8,664 bases of DNA from JAICKM01 sp035693165 (GTDB lineage Bacteria; Chloroflexota; Chloroflexia; QHBQ01; JAICKM01): positions 1 to 8,664 of the forward strand of contig DASSGZ010000105.1 in NCBI GenBank assembly GCA_035693165.1, read 5' to 3'. The notes under the pieces were generated by a model. The model did not search any database. It had not been told where the DNA came from and worked only from the letters and a program-made list of their open reading frames with translations. Below are positions 6,113 through 8,664 of this stretch, in pieces. Position 1 is the first letter of the stretch. Each line of letters starts with the position of its first letter. The position numbers and the translations under genes are program-made.

Positions 6113-6906
6113 GACCGGGCACGCCCAGCGAAGCGCATCACCCGCTCGTAGCCGACCTCGCGTAGCAACGCTACCGCCTCGGCGAAGGCATGGCCCACCA
6201 GGTGGGGCGCATGGGCGTCAGATCCCAGCGTGACGGGCACGCCCGCCCGGTAGAGCGCGCGCAGCAGATCGACCTGCGGGTATATCTCGGCCACCGGCTT
6301 GAGCAGCCCCGCCGTGTTGACTTCCACACAGACGCCGCTCTCAGCCATGGTCTGGGCCACGCCCGCATAGAGCGGGCCAAGATCGCGCCTGGCGCGGTGG
6401 CCGAACTTCTTCACCAGGTCGAGATGGGCCATGATGTCGAACAGGCCGGAGCGCGCCGCCGCTTCGACGGTGCGGAAATATTCCTCATACAGCGCGTCGA
6501 TGTCGCGCCGGTCGTACTCGGCCACGTAGCGCGGGTCGTCCATGCCCCAGGCGCCCAGGAAATGCACCGAGCCATACACATAATCCCAGGGGTGCGCCGC
6601 CAGGATCGCCCGCAGCGCGTCTTCGTGGCCGGAGATATAGTCGGCTTCCAGGCCCAGCCGGATGGGCAGGGCCGGATAAGCCCGCCGCGCCGCCTCAACC
6701 AGTTCGAAATATAGCGGCAGATTGCCCATCGGCATGGCGAGTTCGGGGTCGCGCTCGGATTCCGGCAGCCAGTAGAGCGGGATGTGCTCGGACACGCCGA
6801 TCTCGTCCAGTTCGAGGGCGGCGGCGCGGGCGGCGTACTCGGCGGGCACACCTTCGCCGTGGCCGCAGAGGTACGAGTGCATATGGTAATCATGGAGTCC
6901 GGGCAA
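6094..6906 (-). CDS. hisJ: PHP-family histidinol-phosphatase
   Basis: A 270-aa PHP-domain phosphatase of the HisJ/HisK type (usual length 260-280 aa), predicted to convert L-histidinol phosphate to L-histidinol in histidine biosynthesis, cytoplasmic. All expected metal ligands of the trinuclear site are seen: H8 and H10 (DYHMHS), H16, H41 (SEH), E87 (GLEADY), H115 (GSVHF), H161 (AHLD), D230 and H232 (GSDAH). The NTAGL...YP segment at 197-210 is also typical. The start is inferred as TTG at 6904-6906: it is the only plausible start before the HxH motif, because the first in-frame ATG is the Met inside HMH. AAAGGA at 6918-6923 lies 11 nt upstream, a rather long spacing. It follows aroQ by 20 bp and is the last gene seen of the aro operon; its 3' end overlaps the convergent gene by 19 bp. 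Another PHP phosphatase substrate cannot be excluded. Confidence 0.9.
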   Translation of the reverse strand: MPGLHDYHMHSYLCGHGEGVPAEYAARAAALELDEIGVSEHIPLYWLPESERDPELAMPMGNLPLYFELVEAARRAYPALPIRLGLEADYISGHEDALRAILAAHPWDYVYGSVHFLGAWGMDDPRYVAEYDRRDIDALYEEYFRTVEAAARSGLFDIMAHLDLVKKFGHRARRDLGPLYAGVAQTMAESGVCVEVNTAGLLKPVAEIYPQVDLLRALYRAGVPVTLGSDAHAPHLVGHAFAEAVALLREVGYERVMRFAGRARSYVALP

Positions 6907-6917
6907 AGAGCAGGTGA

Positions 6918-6923
6918 TCCTTT
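6918..6923 (-). promoter_or_regulatory. Shine-Dalgarno site deciding the TTG start of the PHP gene
   Basis: AAAGGA on the - strand lies just inside the 20-bp aroQ-PHP junction, its upstream end 4 nt past the aroQ TGA. The TTG follows after 11 nt. No other initiation codon occurs in frame between it and the catalytic HxH motif. Confidence 0.5.
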
Positions 6924-6926
6924 CGC

Positions 6927-7376
6927 TCAGGGACCGGGTGCGCGGTCCAGCAGGCGCAACAACGCCTCCAGGCCCAGCAGATAGCTGTCTACTCCGAATC
7001 CGCTGATCTGCCCGCGGCAGATGGGCGCCAGCACCGAGGTGTGGCGGAACGGTTCGCGGGCGTAGACGTTGGATAGATGGACTTCGACGGCGGGCACGGC
7101 GGCCCCGGCCAGGGCGTCGCGCAGGGCGTAGCTGTAGTGGGTGAAGGCGCCGGGGTTGATCAGGATGCCGCTCATCCAGCCGTATTCCTCCTGGATCGCG
7201 TCGATCAGGGCGCCTTCGTGGTTCGATTGCCGCGTGCGCAACGTGGCGCGGTCGCCCGCCGCCTGGGCCAGCAGCGCGTCGATCTCGGCCAGCGTGGTGT
7301 GCCCGTAGACCTCCGGCTCGCGGCGGCCCAGCATGTTCAGGTTCGGCCCGTGCAGGACCAGGATATTGTGCTTCAT
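6927..7376 (-). CDS. aroQ: Type II 3-dehydroquinate dehydratase
   Basis: A 149-aa protein of the usual type II length that dehydrates 3-dehydroquinate to 3-dehydroshikimate, third step of the shikimate pathway; members form cytoplasmic dodecamers with a flavodoxin-like fold. The N-terminal ILVLHGPNLNMLGRREP is the family signature. Catalytic residues are in place: R19 and Y24 on the mobile lid (Y24 is the base), N74 and H80 in INPGAFTH, E98 and H100 in VEVHLSN, and R111 in the EPFRH segment; GQISGFGVDSY closes the fold. The ATG overlaps the TGA of aroB as ATGA (7373-7376), with GAGGGG 4 nt upstream, so translation is probably coupled to aroB. It makes the next step after AroB's product. Confidence 0.97.
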   Translation of the reverse strand: MKHNILVLHGPNLNMLGRREPEVYGHTTLAEIDALLAQAAGDRATLRTRQSNHEGALIDAIQEEYGWMSGILINPGAFTHYSYALRDALAGAAVPAVEVHLSNVYAREPFRHTSVLAPICRGQISGFGVDSYLLGLEALLRLLDRAPGP

Positions 7377-8491
7377 GCATCCCCTCGTGTGGCTGCCAGC
7401 GCGGCGAGGACCTCGGCTTCGGGCACGTTGTCCTCCACGTGTACATCGCCGATGCCGCGCGCCAGCACGAAGCGCAGGCGGCCGTCGCGGCGCTTCTTGT
7501 CCGTCGCCATGGCCGCCAGCACCTGCTCCGGCGTCGTGCCGGGCGGCAGCCCGCGACCCCAGGTCAGCGGCAGGCGATAGTTGCCCAGCAGGCGGGCCGT
7601 ACGCGCGGTCAGGGCCGGCGGCGCGAGGCCCAGGCGCTCGGACAGGTGCGCGGCCACCATCATGCCCGCGGCTACGCCGTAGCCGTGCTTGAGCGTGTAG
7701 TTGCTCAGGCGCTCGAAGGCGTGCCCGAAGGTGTGGCCCAGGTTGAGCAGCGCGCGCTGGTTCTGCTCATAGGGGTCGGCCTCGACGATGCGTTTCTTAA
7801 CCTCGATCGCCAGGGCCACCATGTCTTCGGACGGCGCAGCGCCGCGCTCCAACAGGTCGAGCAGCGGAGAACTGCCGTAGGCGCCCGCCGGGCCGCGATT
7901 CCACGGGCCGTCGAGGATGGCCGCCTTCACGACCTCGGCCATGCCGTTGGCGACCTCGTCGGGCGGCAGCGTCGCCAGCGTCGCCAGGTCGGCGATGACG
8001 GCGGCGGGCTGCTTGAACACGCCGACTAGGTTTTTGCCCAGCGGGTGGTCGATGGCGACCTTGCCGCCGACGCTGGAGTCGACCATCGCCAGCAGGCTGG
8101 TCGGCGCCTGGACCACCGGCACGCCACGCATATAGAGTGCCGCCGCCAGCCCCACGGTGTCGCCGACCACGCCTCCGCCCAGCGCCAGCACCCAGCCGCT
8201 GCGATCCAGCCCGGTTTCGGCGAAGCCGGAGATGAGCAGATCGAGGCTGGCCCAGTTCTTATGCGCCTCCCCGGCGGGCATAGTGATCAGCGCCGGGTGC
8301 AGGCCCGCGTGCCGCAACATGGCCTGGGCCGTCGCGGCGTACAGCGGGCCGACATGGCTGTCGGTCGCCACGGCCACCTGCTTGCCGCTATTGATCCCGT
8401 CAACTAACCCTACCCCGTCACGCAGGAGTCCGGTGCCGATGCTAATGGGATATGTGCCTTCAGGCGTTCGCACAACGATATTGCGACTCAC
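7373..8491 (-). CDS. aroB: 3-dehydroquinate synthase
   Basis: A 372-aa enzyme that cyclises DAHP to 3-dehydroquinate using NAD+ and a divalent metal, second step of the shikimate pathway. The NAD-binding GGGVVGD is at 105-111, PTSLLAMVDSSVGGK at 130-144, and GKNLVGVFKQP at 152-162. Metal ligands are E186 (GMAEVVK), H253 (LNLGHTFGHAFE) and H269 (LKHG). The MATDKKRRDG segment at 328-337 carries the conserved DKK. One deviation: the usual HGEAV around the last ligand reads HGYGV, with Tyr 271 where Glu is common. The start is GTG at 8489-8491, overlapping the aroK stop as GTGA; AAGGAG lies 11 nt upstream. Its 3' end overlaps aroQ by 4 bp. Related sugar-phosphate cyclases share the fold, but the aroK/aroQ context argues strongly for AroB. 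Confidence 0.96.
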   Translation of the reverse strand: MSRNIVVRTPEGTYPISIGTGLLRDGVGLVDGINSGKQVAVATDSHVGPLYAATAQAMLRHAGLHPALITMPAGEAHKNWASLDLLISGFAETGLDRSGWVLALGGGVVGDTVGLAAALYMRGVPVVQAPTSLLAMVDSSVGGKVAIDHPLGKNLVGVFKQPAAVIADLATLATLPPDEVANGMAEVVKAAILDGPWNRGPAGAYGSSPLLDLLERGAAPSEDMVALAIEVKKRIVEADPYEQNQRALLNLGHTFGHAFERLSNYTLKHGYGVAAGMMVAAHLSERLGLAPPALTARTARLLGNYRLPLTWGRGLPPGTTPEQVLAAMATDKKRRDGRLRFVLARGIGDVHVEDNVPEAEVLAALAATRGDA

Positions 8492-8664
8492 GGCGTTTCT
8501 CGCTCCTTCACTTGCGCTGCGTAGACGGCCAGCACCCGCTCGGCCACCGCATCCACATCCAGGCCCGTCGTATCCACCTGCAGCGGGATGGCGGCATAGG
8601 CGGCGGCGCGCGCGGCCAGCAGCCGGGTCACGGCGGCCTCCGGCTCATCACCGAGCATGGGCCG
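8488..8664 (-). CDS. aroK: Shikimate kinase, C-terminal fragment
   Basis: The last 58 codons of a gene entering from the right edge, not long enough to be seen as a separate complete open frame. It begins RPMLGDEPEA, matching the RPLL segment of shikimate kinases whose arginine contacts shikimate. It continues with LLAARAAAYAAIPLQVDTT, the usual 'L...R...Y...A...vdT' helix-strand, and a last helix with a charged tail. Shikimate kinase phosphorylates the 3-hydroxyl of shikimate with ATP. The P-loop and lid lie outside the window. The expected YxEvA of many relatives reads YAAIP here, a mild variation. The TGA overlaps the GTG of aroB by 4 bp (GTGA), implying coupled translation. The assignment rests on this motif and on the aroB/aroQ neighbours. 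Confidence 0.85.
   Translation of the reverse strand, partial: RPMLGDEPEAAVTRLLAARAAAYAAIPLQVDTTGLDVDAVAERVLAVYAAQVKERETP

Noticed and set aside
6911..6919. Minus-strand GGATCACCT-like sequence resembling the 3' end of 16S rRNA
   Set aside because: An isolated short match within a gene junction with no flanking rRNA similarity; coincidence.
6927..7446. Apparent N-terminal extension fusing the PHP phosphatase to upstream sequence
   Set aside because: The open frame does continue through the aroQ region, but that part translates to Arg/Pro/Gly-rich sequence unlike any domain and is out of frame with the clear AroQ protein.
1..8664. CRISPR arrays, tRNA genes, insertion sequences, prophage genes or attachment sites
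   Set aside because: No regularly spaced direct repeats, cloverleaf-like sequence, transposase or integrase-like protein, or terminal inverted repeats were seen; nearly the whole window is ordinary coding DNA.

Overview
This is a GC-rich, gene-dense window with no RNA gene, insertion sequence, CRISPR array or non-coding stretch over 75 bp. It holds nine protein genes (two cut by the window edges). Most likely it is chromosomal DNA of a Chloroflexota (Chloroflexi) bacterium. This is an inference from three things: the C-terminal 'ETGH...YWE.HGGL..FG.P' repeats of the beta-propeller protein, which I associate with that phylum; the high GC; and the style of the aro enzymes. No database search was possible.

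Left part (1-1223, + strand): the end of a calcineurin-like metallophosphoesterase is followed 14 bp later by an uncharacterised 323-aa protein. Its conserved-looking blocks resemble a class II aminoacyl-tRNA synthetase catalytic fold without an anticodon-binding domain. This is the least understood gene here.

Middle (1242-5513, - strand): a probable three-gene operon, transcribed right to left. It encodes a CPBP-family intramembrane protease (TTG start), a secreted or membrane-anchored TolB/WD40-like beta-propeller with an N-terminal Ig-like region and two C-terminal repeats, and a MacB/FtsX-type ABC permease. No ABC ATPase or membrane-fusion subunit is present, so the permease must use a partner encoded elsewhere or beyond the usual arrangement. 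A GC hairpin separates the propeller and permease genes.

Right part (5546-8664): a + strand gene for a 188-aa, probably all-alpha protein with weak MazG/HisE-like features diverges from the protease gene across only 32 bp. It overlaps tail-to-tail (19 bp) with the last gene of a - strand biosynthetic operon. That operon reads aroK (partial, shikimate kinase), aroB (3-dehydroquinate synthase), aroQ (type II 3-dehydroquinate dehydratase), then a PHP-family histidinol-phosphatase. The first three are joined by 4-bp start/stop overlaps (GTGA, ATGA) and the phosphatase follows after 20 bp. AroB and AroQ make and dehydrate 3-dehydroquinate and AroK phosphorylates shikimate, so this is a piece of the common aromatic pathway coupled to a probable histidine-pathway phosphatase.

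The clearest parts are the aro genes, the PHP phosphatase, the CPBP protease and the permease. The most open questions are the aaRS-like protein, the MazG-like protein, and what the protease/propeller/permease operon does.
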